Shown: positions 1 through 5,034 of the stretch, piece after piece
How the letters are laid out: the number at the start of each line of letters is the position of its first letter
How positions within the stretch are numbered: the stretch's first letter is position 1
NCBI GenBank assembly: GCA_031286555.1
Contig: JAITUD010000153.1
Coordinates: 1-5,034, forward strand
Direction of reading: 5' to 3'
DNA: 5,034 bases
Origin: Microbacterium sp.
GTDB lineage: Bacteria; Actinomycetota; Actinomycetes; Actinomycetales; Microbacteriaceae
Position numbers and translations under genes: made by a program
Notes under the pieces: model-generated
The model's database searches: none
Seen by the model: the letters and a program-made list of their open reading frames with translations, nothing else
Told to the model about the DNA's origin: nothing

Positions 1-3000
1 ACGGTGGTGTTGTAGGCACCCTTCACGGTGATGTCGAACGAGCCGTCGGCATCGGTCGGTGCGTACAGGTTCCACTTCGTGGTGAGCGTCCCCTTGGCGG
101 GCAGCGTCGCCGCCGTCGCAGGGGTCACGGCCTCGGCCGTCCAGCCCTCGGGAAGGCCGAGCGTGACGGCGACATCCGAGATCGGGGCGCCCTCGTCCGA
201 GGTGAAGGTGGTCGTGAACGGCGTGGCCTTGCCCTGCTGGATCACATCCGCACCGAGCTTTCCGCTCACCTGCGCGCAGGCGGGGATCGCGTCGGAGGCA
301 CCCAGGTCCTCGACCAGGAAGTCGTCCAGGATCATGTCCGCGCTGCCGCCGCCGGTGCGCTCGAGGCCCACGAAGGTGTCACCGCAGGCGCTGGCGTCGA
401 TGACCTGCTCGAACCGCGTGGTCTCGTGCACGGCGCCGATGGGGGTTCGCTGCGTGACCCGGGGGCCGTTCGCCGCGTCGTAGCCGGTGACCCAGGCGTA
501 CTCGCCCGCGCTTGTGGACTGGTGGTCGAACGACACCCTGTAGCGGTGCCCGGCCTGGAACGGCACGGAGTACTCGGACGTGCGGTACACGATCCCGGAG
601 TTCTCGTCGTGCGCCATCAGCGAGTACTCCCCGTTCAGGATGTTGTCGATCTGACGGCCGTTCCATCCCTTCTGGGTGTAGTCGTTGCGCTTGGCGATGT
701 GCGTGCGCGGGTCGGTGCTGCCGCCGGCCGCGCCCTTGTAGAACGGCCCCCATCCGGCATCCACGTCCTCGAAGTCCTCTCGGGAGATCACGCCGTCGCC
801 GAGCTTCGGGACCGCAGCCTTGATGATGCGCACGTCGTCGATCCGCACCGCGGCGTCGCCCGTGCCGGCGCTGAAGGTCAGCGTGGGCCGGGTGCCGTCG
901 GCGGGCACCGTGAACGGCACCTTCAGGCGCTGCATCGTGGTGCCGTGCCACTCGTCGGCCGCGACGTAGTTCTGCGCGTTCGACGAGTCGATCGCGATCC
1001 CGGCGTCCTTGCCGCCGGGCACCTTCACGCCGAGCTTCACGTCGCGGGTCTTGTTCTTGTCGATGCCGACCCACGCGCTGGCGGTGTAGTCGCCGGCGGG
1101 CAGCTCCCCGAGACGCTGGCTGAGGGATGCCTCGCCGGCACCGATCAGTGCGGCGCGACGGCCCAGCTTGTCCCGCTCGATCGTGACCTCACCGGTCGGG
1201 TTCCAGGCGCCCAGCGTCGTCTCGTTGAAGCCCGGGTCGACCACCGGGGTGCTCTCGCCGAAGCGGCTCTTCTTCGGGAGGCTGCTGCCGGAATCCGCCT
1301 TCTTGCCCGCGGCCAGCACGTACGGCTGCCCCGCCTTGGCGTCGATGGTGACCTTGCCGTCCACCACCGGGACGTCGGCGACCTTGGTGCGTCCGCCGTC
1401 GCCGAGCTCGAACAGCTGCATGGTGGCGTTGCCCGCGAACTCCTTCGTGAGGGTCCACGTGGTGCTGCCGCCCGCGGGGTTGTAGTGGTACAGCTTGTCG
1501 ATCTTGCCGCCGTCCTTCGAGGCCCAGGGCAGCAGGTAGTTCGCGCCGTGCAGCACCTCGGCGCCGTCGACGGTGATCGACCGGCTCGCGGCATCCGTGC
1601 CGGTGACCCGCACGCCGTCCTTGAGGTCGATCGCCTCATCGGTCCAGCGCGTGATCTCGTGGTGCTGCAGGAACTTGGCCGGAACGTTCGCGGTCCACAC
1701 GTTCTTCAGGAAGCCGTTGAAGTCGTTCTGGTTGGTCCAGCCCTCGAACTCGACGATGTGGCTGGTGCCGAGGCGGGGGTCGGGGTTCCAGACGTCGGCC
1801 TCGGTGTTGTTCACGAAGCGCAGGATCTTCGAGTTGATGCCCTTGTTCGTCGACCCGCCGTAGCTCTCGTCGTTGGCCCAGTGCGACCAGGTGTTGTTGG
1901 CCGGCAGCTTGTCGGCCCACTCCGACCCGACGCGGAAGCCGTGGTCGATCAGCGACTCCTGGATCTTCTTCGCCAGCCATCCGTACTGGTAGTAGACGTC
2001 GACGTAGACGAAGTCGAGGTTGTCGTTGGTCGCGTCGGCGAGTTCGCCGATGCGCTTGTCCAGCCGGCCCGAGTTCGTGTCGAAGCGCTGGTCGATGTAG
2101 TACGACTGGTCGAGCCAGTTCCAGCCCTTCGACTTCGGGTTCATGATGTCGTCGCTGAACGAGTTCGCCTCGGGGTAGATCTCGGTGGCGTTGATGTGCA
2201 CGCCGAAGGAGGCGTTCCACTTCTTGCCCGCCTCGAGCGCGTCGTTGAGCTCGTCCAGACCGCCGGCGCGCTCGTTGAAGTTGTCGCCGTAGTCGGTGTT
2301 GGCCGAGTCGTGGCCCTCGCTGGTGTAGCCCTTCAGCATGGCGACCTGGCCGAGTCCGTCGGTGTTCAGCGCGATGCGCTTGACGTCGTCGAGCGTGCGC
2401 AGGAACGGATGCGTGGCCTGCGAGGCGAAGTTGAACGGGATGTGGGTGACCACGTTGTCGGGGGTCTGGTCGCCCTTGAAGGGTGCGACGCGCAGGTCGC
2501 GCAGGGCGGTCGCGCCGTCCTGCCAGTCGACGACGCCGTCGCCGTTCGCATCGGGGGTGATCGCGACCTTGACCCAGGGCAGTTCCTCGGGCTCGGGAGC
2601 GCCCTTGGCCCGGTACAGCCACTGGCCGCTCGAGATGCCGACCTCGACGTTCTCGCCGTCCTTGACGGCCTGGCGCCAGAAGTTGCCGCCGTCCTTGTTC
2701 GCCGGTCCGCTGGACTCGTCGTACATGGCGTTGGTCGTGAACGCGGCGGCGAGCTGCCCGGTGTTCGCGAGGACGGTGTTGGATGCCACCGGCGAGGCGT
2801 TCAGCGGAGTCTGCGGCGTGACCGGGGTGAAGGTGTCGCCCGACACCGCGCGGTCGACCGAGAGGTTCGCCGCCGCGACCGCCGAACCGGCGTCGGCCGA
2901 CGAGACGGTCACCAGGTTCTGGCCGGGGATGCGCAGGGTCGCGACCTTCTTGTCAGGGTCCTGGATGTCGGTGAACTTCAGCGTGACGACGTTCTTCTTC

Positions 3001-3356
3001 ACGCTGAGCCGTGCGGTCAGGCGCACGCCGTCGAGCGCGGTCGGGGTGAGCTGGTACTCGACCGTGCTGTCGTCGATCTTGGTGGATGCCACGGTCACGG
3101 GCTGCGCGGTGCCGTTGATCTCGATCGAGGTCAGCGCGCTGTCGTTGCCGCGCATGACCGCGCCGCTGGCACGGTCGATGTACTGCACCACCTGCGGGAA
3201 GGCGCTGGAGGCGCGCACCTCGAGCACGCCGGTGCGCAGCACCACCTGTCCGTCATCCGCCGCCCATACGGGAGCGGTGCTGAAGGCCGAGAGGCCGGCT
3301 GCGACGACAGCACAGGTCAGGCCCACCCCCGCCCAGCGTCTCTGCGTTGTCTTCAC
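1..3356 (-). CDS. Secreted endo-alpha-N-acetylgalactosaminidase, GH101 (3' end outside window)
   Basis: This enzyme should hydrolyse the alpha linkage between Gal-beta-1,3-GalNAc (core 1) and Ser/Thr of mucin-type glycoproteins, outside the cell. Translation from the GTG gives 1118 residues without a stop before the window edge. Residues 1-33 form a signal peptide (basic start with QRR, hydrophobic core, VWA-A cleavage near 32/33). Residues about 36-235 are a mutarotase-like beta-sandwich. An EF-hand-type loop, DANGDGVVDWQD, is at 269-280. The catalytic barrel (about 295-560) has KGYTSEGHDS (342-351), a GWNWLDQ lid (W412, W414), YVDVYYQYGW with the probable nucleophile D453, and FRVGSEW with the probable acid/base E479. 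A beta-domain ends near 685. Two beta-sandwich modules begin near 704 and 860, and a NEW3 (NPCBM-associated)-like domain begins near 1044. An NPCBM/CBM51 module may follow outside the window. The start is fixed by AAGGAG 7 nt upstream. Family assignment is firm; preference for core 1 over core 3 cannot be read from the sequence. Confidence 0.96.
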   Translation of the reverse strand, partial: MKTTQRRWAGVGLTCAVVAAGLSAFSTAPVWAADDGQVVLRTGVLEVRASSAFPQVVQYIDRASGAVMRGNDSALTSIEINGTAQPVTVASTKIDDSTVEYQLTPTALDGVRLTARLSVKKNVVTLKFTDIQDPDKKVATLRIPGQNLVTVSSADAGSAVAAANLSVDRAVSGDTFTPVTPQTPLNASPVASNTVLANTGQLAAAFTTNAMYDESSGPANKDGGNFWRQAVKDGENVEVGISSGQWLYRAKGAPEPEELPWVKVAITPDANGDGVVDWQDGATALRDLRVAPFKGDQTPDNVVTHIPFNFASQATHPFLRTLDDVKRIALNTDGLGQVAMLKGYTSEGHDSANTDYGDNFNERAGGLDELNDALEAGKKWNASFGVHINATEIYPEANSFSDDIMNPKSKGWNWLDQSYYIDQRFDTNSGRLDKRIGELADATNDNLDFVYVDVYYQYGWLAKKIQESLIDHGFRVGSEWADKLPANNTWSHWANDESYGGSTNKGINSKILRFVNNTEADVWNPDPRLGTSHIVEFEGWTNQNDFNGFLKNVWTANVPAKFLQHHEITRWTDEAIDLKDGVRVTGTDAASRSITVDGAEVLHGANYLLPWASKDGGKIDKLYHYNPAGGSTTWTLTKEFAGNATMQLFELGDGGRTKVADVPVVDGKVTIDAKAGQPYVLAAGKKADSGSSLPKKSRFGESTPVVDPGFNETTLGAWNPTGEVTIERDKLGRRAALIGAGEASLSQRLGELPAGDYTASAWVGIDKNKTRDVKLGVKVPGGKDAGIAIDSSNAQNYVAADEWHGTTMQRLKVPFTVPADGTRPTLTFSAGTGDAAVRIDDVRIIKAAVPKLGDGVISREDFEDVDAGWGPFYKGAAGGSTDPRTHIAKRNDYTQKGWNGRQIDNILNGEYSLMAHDENSGIVYRTSEYSVPFQAGHRYRVSFDHQSTSAGEYAWVTGYDAANGPRVTQRTPIGAVHETTRFEQVIDASACGDTFVGLERTGGGSADMILDDFLVEDLGASDAIPACAQVSGKLGADVIQQGKATPFTTTFTSDEGAPISDVAVTLGLPEGWTAEAVTPATAATLPAKGTLTTKWNLYAPTDADGSFDITVKGAYNTT

Positions 3357-3430
3357 CCTGGTTCTCCTTCGAATCGGCGTTCGGTCACGATGATCCCAGA
3401 GAATGTTTGCGGAAACAAGCCTTGTTTCAT
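3353..3430 (-). CDS. Possible 25-residue leader peptide overlapping the GH101 start
   Basis: A short frame starts at ATG 3430-3428 and encodes 25 residues, beginning MKQGLFPQTF and ending RRFEGEPG. It is preceded by GGAGGTG (3434-3440), an SD as good as any in the window. Its TGA (3355-3353) overlaps the GTG start of the GH101 gene as GTGA, the classical geometry for translational coupling. I do not recognise the peptide. It has no run of one amino acid to suggest a simple attenuator. The frame stays open further upstream (to ATG 3544-3542), but that longer version looks like untranslated GC-rich sequence. The palindrome 3412-3428 occupies codons 1-7. It may be a real leader peptide, or only a chance frame in a 5' leader. 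Confidence 0.35.
   Translation of the reverse strand: MKQGLFPQTFSGIIVTERRFEGEPG
3364..3369 (-). promoter_or_regulatory. Shine-Dalgarno of the GH101 gene
   Basis: AAGGAG on the minus strand lies 7 nt before the GTG at 3356-3354. It supports that GTG as the start: the next codons give a proper signal peptide, and no ATG or GTG precedes it in frame over the 25 or so codons I read back. The site lies inside the last codons of the small open frame 3430-3353, so ribosomes finishing that frame would run over it. Confidence 0.85.
3412..3428. promoter_or_regulatory. 17-bp perfect palindrome, probable operator
   Basis: GAAACAAG-C-CTTGTTTC: two 8-bp arms match perfectly around a single central base. 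The odd, compact symmetry fits a dimeric repressor site better than an RNA hairpin, since RNA would need to open a 3-nt loop (7-bp stem). It lies 56-72 nt upstream of the GH101 GTG, downstream of where a promoter would be expected, so a bound protein could act as a roadblock. The regulator family (LacI, ROK, GntR or other) cannot be told from the site; the centre is not the CG of typical LacI operators. Confidence 0.55.
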
Positions 3431-3433
3431 GTT

Positions 3434-3440
3434 CACCTCC
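3434..3440 (-). promoter_or_regulatory. Strong Shine-Dalgarno of the leader frame
   Basis: GGAGGTG on the minus strand, followed by AAC and the ATG at 3430-3428. Complementarity to the anti-SD end of 16S rRNA is near-maximal, in a region otherwise without coding character. This is the main argument that the 25-codon frame is translated. Confidence 0.5.
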
Positions 3441-3525
3441 CTGCGAAATGCCGTGATGATCCGCGACATCCGGCAACCCTTGTAGAACGCAAACACGCCC
3501 GGGAGGCGAAATCGCGGCTGACCTG

Positions 3526-3542
3526 GGGTGCGCGCAGCACCC
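3526..3542. repeat. Small inverted repeat in the intergenic region
   Basis: GGGTGC-GCGCA-GCACCC forms a 6-bp perfect stem with a 5-nt loop. There is no following T-run on either strand, and it sits in front of both genes, so it is not an intrinsic terminator. It could be a leader structure of the GH101 transcript or simply a GC-rich chance hairpin. Confidence 0.4.
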
Positions 3543-3552
3543 AACCGTCATG

Positions 3553-3564
3553 CATCGGATGAAT
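3553..3564 (+). repeat. Distal copy of 12-bp direct repeat, candidate operator
   Basis: CATCGGATGAAT, identical to 3618-3629. Its core CATC-G-GATG is itself palindromic. Here the symmetry extends to a 17-bp site (3549-3565 or so) reading CATGCATC-G-GATGAATG with one mismatched pair out of eight, the same 8-1-8 geometry as the palindrome at 3412-3428. Confidence 0.5.
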
Positions 3565-3613
3565 GGTCCGGTTCGTTCGCCGTCCTGCCCAACCTTTCGG
3601 GAATGAGACCCCC

Positions 3614-3643
3614 TAGACATCGGATGAATCGGTGCGTAAGAAT
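3614..3643 (+). promoter_or_regulatory. Candidate sigma70-type promoter of the GH95 gene
   Basis: TAGACA (3614-3619, one mismatch to TTGACA) is followed after 17-18 bp by TAAGAAT (3637-3643), a moderate -10. Transcription would begin near 3650, leaving a leader of roughly 55-60 nt before the GTG. The assignment is by eye; it is the best pair in the region and is supported by its coincidence with the repeated element. Confidence 0.45.
3618..3629 (+). repeat. Proximal copy of 12-bp direct repeat, candidate operator
   Basis: CATCGGATGAAT again, 65 bp from the distal copy (about six helical turns, so both would face the same side of the DNA). It overlaps the end of the proposed -35 element and the first half of the spacer of the GH95 promoter, where a bound protein would block RNA polymerase. 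Outer symmetry is weaker than in the distal copy. Confidence 0.5.
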
Positions 3644-3650
3644 GCCCAGA

Positions 3651-3667
3651 GCGCCTCCCCAGGGCGC
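3651..3667 (+). repeat. Small hairpin in the GH95 leader
   Basis: GCGCC and GGCGC (5 bp) are separated by 7 nt. It would be near the 5' end of the proposed GH95 transcript, where such a stem could stabilise the mRNA. No T-run follows. The significance is low in DNA of this composition. Confidence 0.25.
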
Positions 3668-3696
3668 ACCCCTCACTCCTCGATCGATGAAGCTCC

Positions 3697-3701
3697 GGAG
3701 G
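3697..3701 (+). promoter_or_regulatory. Shine-Dalgarno of the GH95 gene
   Basis: GGAGG, 5 nt before the GTG at 3707-3709. It decides the start: the ATG at 3687 is in another frame, and no other start codon precedes the GTG nearby in frame. The residues that follow begin a textbook Tat signal peptide. Confidence 0.85.
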
Positions 3702-3706
3702 CATCC

Positions 3707-5034
3707 GTGCTCGACATCCCCCTCTCCCGCCGCCAGGCGCTCCAGGTCGGCGGCTTCGCCGCGCTGGCCGCCATGGCCCCCACGTTCCTGACCGCGCGAC
3801 CGGCATCCGCCGCGATGGGCGCACCGCACTCCGCGGCATCCGTCGCGGGGTCGCTCGCCCGCCCGCAGCTCTCCCCGTACGCCCTCTGGTACGGCACCCC
3901 GGCCACCGACTGGGAGTCGCAGGCCCTGCCGATCGGCAACGCCCGGCTCGGCGCGAAGCTGTTCGGCGACCCCGTGGCCGACGTCGTGCAGTTCAACGAG
4001 CAGAGCATGTGGGGCGGTGTGAACGACTACGACAACGCCCTCGCCGGCCAGGGCGACGGCGCCTACGACACCTCGGTGACCGGGTTCGGGTCGTACCGCG
4101 ACTTCGGCACCGTGACCGTCTCGTTCGGCGGCCGCACCGCCGTGACCTCGCCCGGTGGGCCGTACAAGACCTCCGGCTCGGAGGGCGTCGATCGCAGCTA
4201 CGACGGCGACTCGCGCACCAAGTGGTGCATCGACGGACCTCCCGCGCAGGTGCTCTGGCAGGCCGAGCTGGCCTCGGCGGCCGAGGTCTCGTCGTACTCG
4301 CTGACCAGCGCGAACGACGTCCCCGACCGCGACCCGCAGCAGTGGAGCTTCCAGGGCTCGACCGACGGGTCGTCCTGGACCACGCTGGACTCCCGCACCG
4401 GGGCGCCCTTCGAGAGCAGGTTCCAGACCAAGAGCTACACGGTGGCGACGCCGGGGTCGTACCGGTTCTACCGCTTCGTGTTCGTGCCGAAGGCCGGAGT
4501 GAGCCACTTCCAGCTCTCCGAGATCGGCCTCGCCGGCGTCGCCCTCGCCGGCGGCGACGGCTGGTACGTCTCCTCGCCGAGCGGTCACGCCGACTCGCTG
4601 CTCGGCAGCGTCGACGGCGACGCTGGCACGGTCTGGCAGGCCGATGGCGCAGGCGTCGGCGCCACCTGGCAGCTCGAGTCCGCCGCCAAGAAGGCCTTCA
4701 CCGGATACGCGATCACCTCGGCCGCCGACGCCGGACACGACCCGCGGGACTGGACGGTCGCGGGCTCGGACGACGGACTCACCTGGACGACGCTGCACCA
4801 GGCCACCGGCGAGACCTTCGCCGAACGGGGGCAGACGCGCATCTTCGCGTTCGCGAACACCAAGGCCTACGGCCTGTACCGCATCGTGTTCACGGGACCT
4901 GCGGCGTTCCGCGTCGCCGGTATCGCGTTCACCGCGGGGGCGTTCAGCACCTCGGGTGCCCGCACGGTCGTCGACTACCGACGCGCGCTCGACATAGCCT
5001 ACGGCACGTACAGCACGCACTTCGCGACGACGGA
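3707..5034 (+). CDS. Tat-exported GH95 family glycosidase (alpha-L-fucosidase type) with two inserted discoidin modules (3' end outside window)
   Basis: GH95 enzymes are inverting glycosidases, usually removing alpha-1,2-linked L-fucose from glycan ends; some act on alpha-L-galactose. The 442 visible residues begin with a Tat signal (SRRQAL at 7-12, hydrophobic core, ASA-A cleavage near 35). The family signature of the N-terminal beta-domain follows: LWYGTPATDWESQALPIGN (60-78), ARLGAKLFG (79-87), QFNEQSMWGG (95-104) and GSYRDFGTVTVSF (128-140). The domain is then interrupted by two discoidin (F5/8 type C, CBM32-like) modules, about 150-277 and 281-410. These share the pattern SA-D-RDP-W-GS-DG-W-TL-TGE-F--R-QT. 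The beta-domain resumes with VVDYRRALDIAYGTY (421-435). The catalytic alpha/alpha barrel is beyond the window, so active-site residues cannot be checked. It is divergent to the GH101 gene and probably acts on the same glycoproteins. The family is well supported; the exact sugar and linkage are inferred. Confidence 0.9.
   Translation, partial: MLDIPLSRRQALQVGGFAALAAMAPTFLTARPASAAMGAPHSAASVAGSLARPQLSPYALWYGTPATDWESQALPIGNARLGAKLFGDPVADVVQFNEQSMWGGVNDYDNALAGQGDGAYDTSVTGFGSYRDFGTVTVSFGGRTAVTSPGGPYKTSGSEGVDRSYDGDSRTKWCIDGPPAQVLWQAELASAAEVSSYSLTSANDVPDRDPQQWSFQGSTDGSSWTTLDSRTGAPFESRFQTKSYTVATPGSYRFYRFVFVPKAGVSHFQLSEIGLAGVALAGGDGWYVSSPSGHADSLLGSVDGDAGTVWQADGAGVGATWQLESAAKKAFTGYAITSAADAGHDPRDWTVAGSDDGLTWTTLHQATGETFAERGQTRIFAFANTKAYGLYRIVFTGPAAFRVAGIAFTAGAFSTSGARTVVDYRRALDIAYGTYSTHFATT

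Larger units (their letters stand above)
3357..3706. other. Divergent intergenic control region
   Basis: These 350 bp separate the two start codons and hold no long gene with the codon pattern of the flanking CDSs. Base composition is clearly more AT-rich around 3400-3430 and 3590-3645 than in the genes. From left to right it contains the GH101 SD, the leader frame with its palindrome, a GC-rich stretch with a 6-bp hairpin (3526-3542), the distal copy of a 12-bp repeat, a candidate GH95 promoter carrying the proximal copy, a small hairpin, and the GH95 SD. I could not find a convincing -35/-10 pair for the GH101 gene; TACAAG (minus strand, around 3477-3482) is a weak -10 without a partner. 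Confidence 0.85.

Noticed and set aside
1636..2622. A 328-codon minus-strand open frame inside the GH101 gene
   Set aside because: It is out of frame with the GH101 reading frame and Arg-rich with no structure. The catalytic motifs YVDVYYQYGW and FRVGSEW are read in the other frame over the same bases.
426..3485. A 1019-codon open frame on the plus strand
   Set aside because: It is the antisense shadow of the GH101 gene. Its translation is a low-complexity mix of Val, Arg, Gly, Asp, Leu and Ala with no domain, no signal peptide and no SD, while the opposite strand carries unmistakable GH101 motifs.
3405..3494. GTTTGCG (3405-3411) and its inverse CGCAAAC (3488-3494) as a paired regulatory site
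   Set aside because: Only 7 bp, 77 bp apart and without further symmetry; it could be chance in the AT-richer leader.
3353..3542. A longer 63-codon version of the leader frame starting at ATG 3544-3542
   Set aside because: No SD precedes that ATG and the extra N-terminal part is unremarkable; only the last 25 codons have a good ribosome binding site.
3526..3542. The 6-bp hairpin as a transcription terminator
   Set aside because: It has no T-run on either side, and both neighbouring genes are transcribed away from the region, so no transcript needs to end here.
3687..3689. ATG as the start of the GH95 gene
   Set aside because: It is not in frame with the GH95 reading frame; the GTG at 3707 has a well-spaced GGAGG and yields the Tat signal.
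3548..5020. A 490-codon open frame on the minus strand
   Set aside because: It lies antisense to the GH95 gene and across the intergenic region. The Arg/Gly/Val-rich translation has no recognisable motif; the plus-strand frame has the Tat signal and GH95 signatures.

Overview
The window comes from a high-GC actinobacterium, most likely a member of the Microbacteriaceae (Microbacterium-like). This rests on near-exclusive G/C third codon positions, GTG starts behind strong Shine-Dalgarno sequences, and a noticeable excess of the GCATCC/GGATGC word (Ala-Ser as GCA-TCC, Asp-Ala as GAT-GCC). The genus is an inference from composition, not from a marker gene.

Layout. Positions 1-3356 (minus strand) hold the first 1118 codons of a very large secreted endo-alpha-N-acetylgalactosaminidase of glycoside hydrolase family 101; its 3' end lies outside the left edge. 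Positions 3357-3706 are a 350-bp divergent intergenic region. Positions 3707-5034 (plus strand) hold the first 442 codons of a Tat-exported family 95 glycosidase (alpha-L-fucosidase type); its catalytic barrel lies outside the right edge.

The intergenic region is the least ordinary part. On the GH101 side it has a 17-bp perfect palindrome (8-bp arms, 1-bp centre) and a 25-codon open frame with its own strong Shine-Dalgarno whose stop codon overlaps the GH101 GTG start as GTGA. On the GH95 side there is a 12-bp perfect direct repeat with a palindromic core, 65 bp apart; its proximal copy lies on the best sigma70-like promoter candidate.

How the genes work together. GH101 enzymes cut the whole Gal-beta-1,3-GalNAc disaccharide (core 1, T antigen) from Ser/Thr of mucin-type glycoproteins. 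GH95 enzymes typically remove terminal alpha-1,2-linked fucose, which caps such glycans. A divergent pair of exported enzymes with these activities suggests a locus for extracellular use of mucin-type O-glycans, with GH95 uncapping and GH101 releasing. Both are multimodular: the GH101 carries beta-sandwich modules and a NEW3-like domain behind the catalytic part, and the GH95 N-terminal domain is interrupted by two tandem discoidin (F5/8 type C, CBM32-like) modules. No RNA genes, mobile elements, CRISPR arrays or intrinsic terminators were found.
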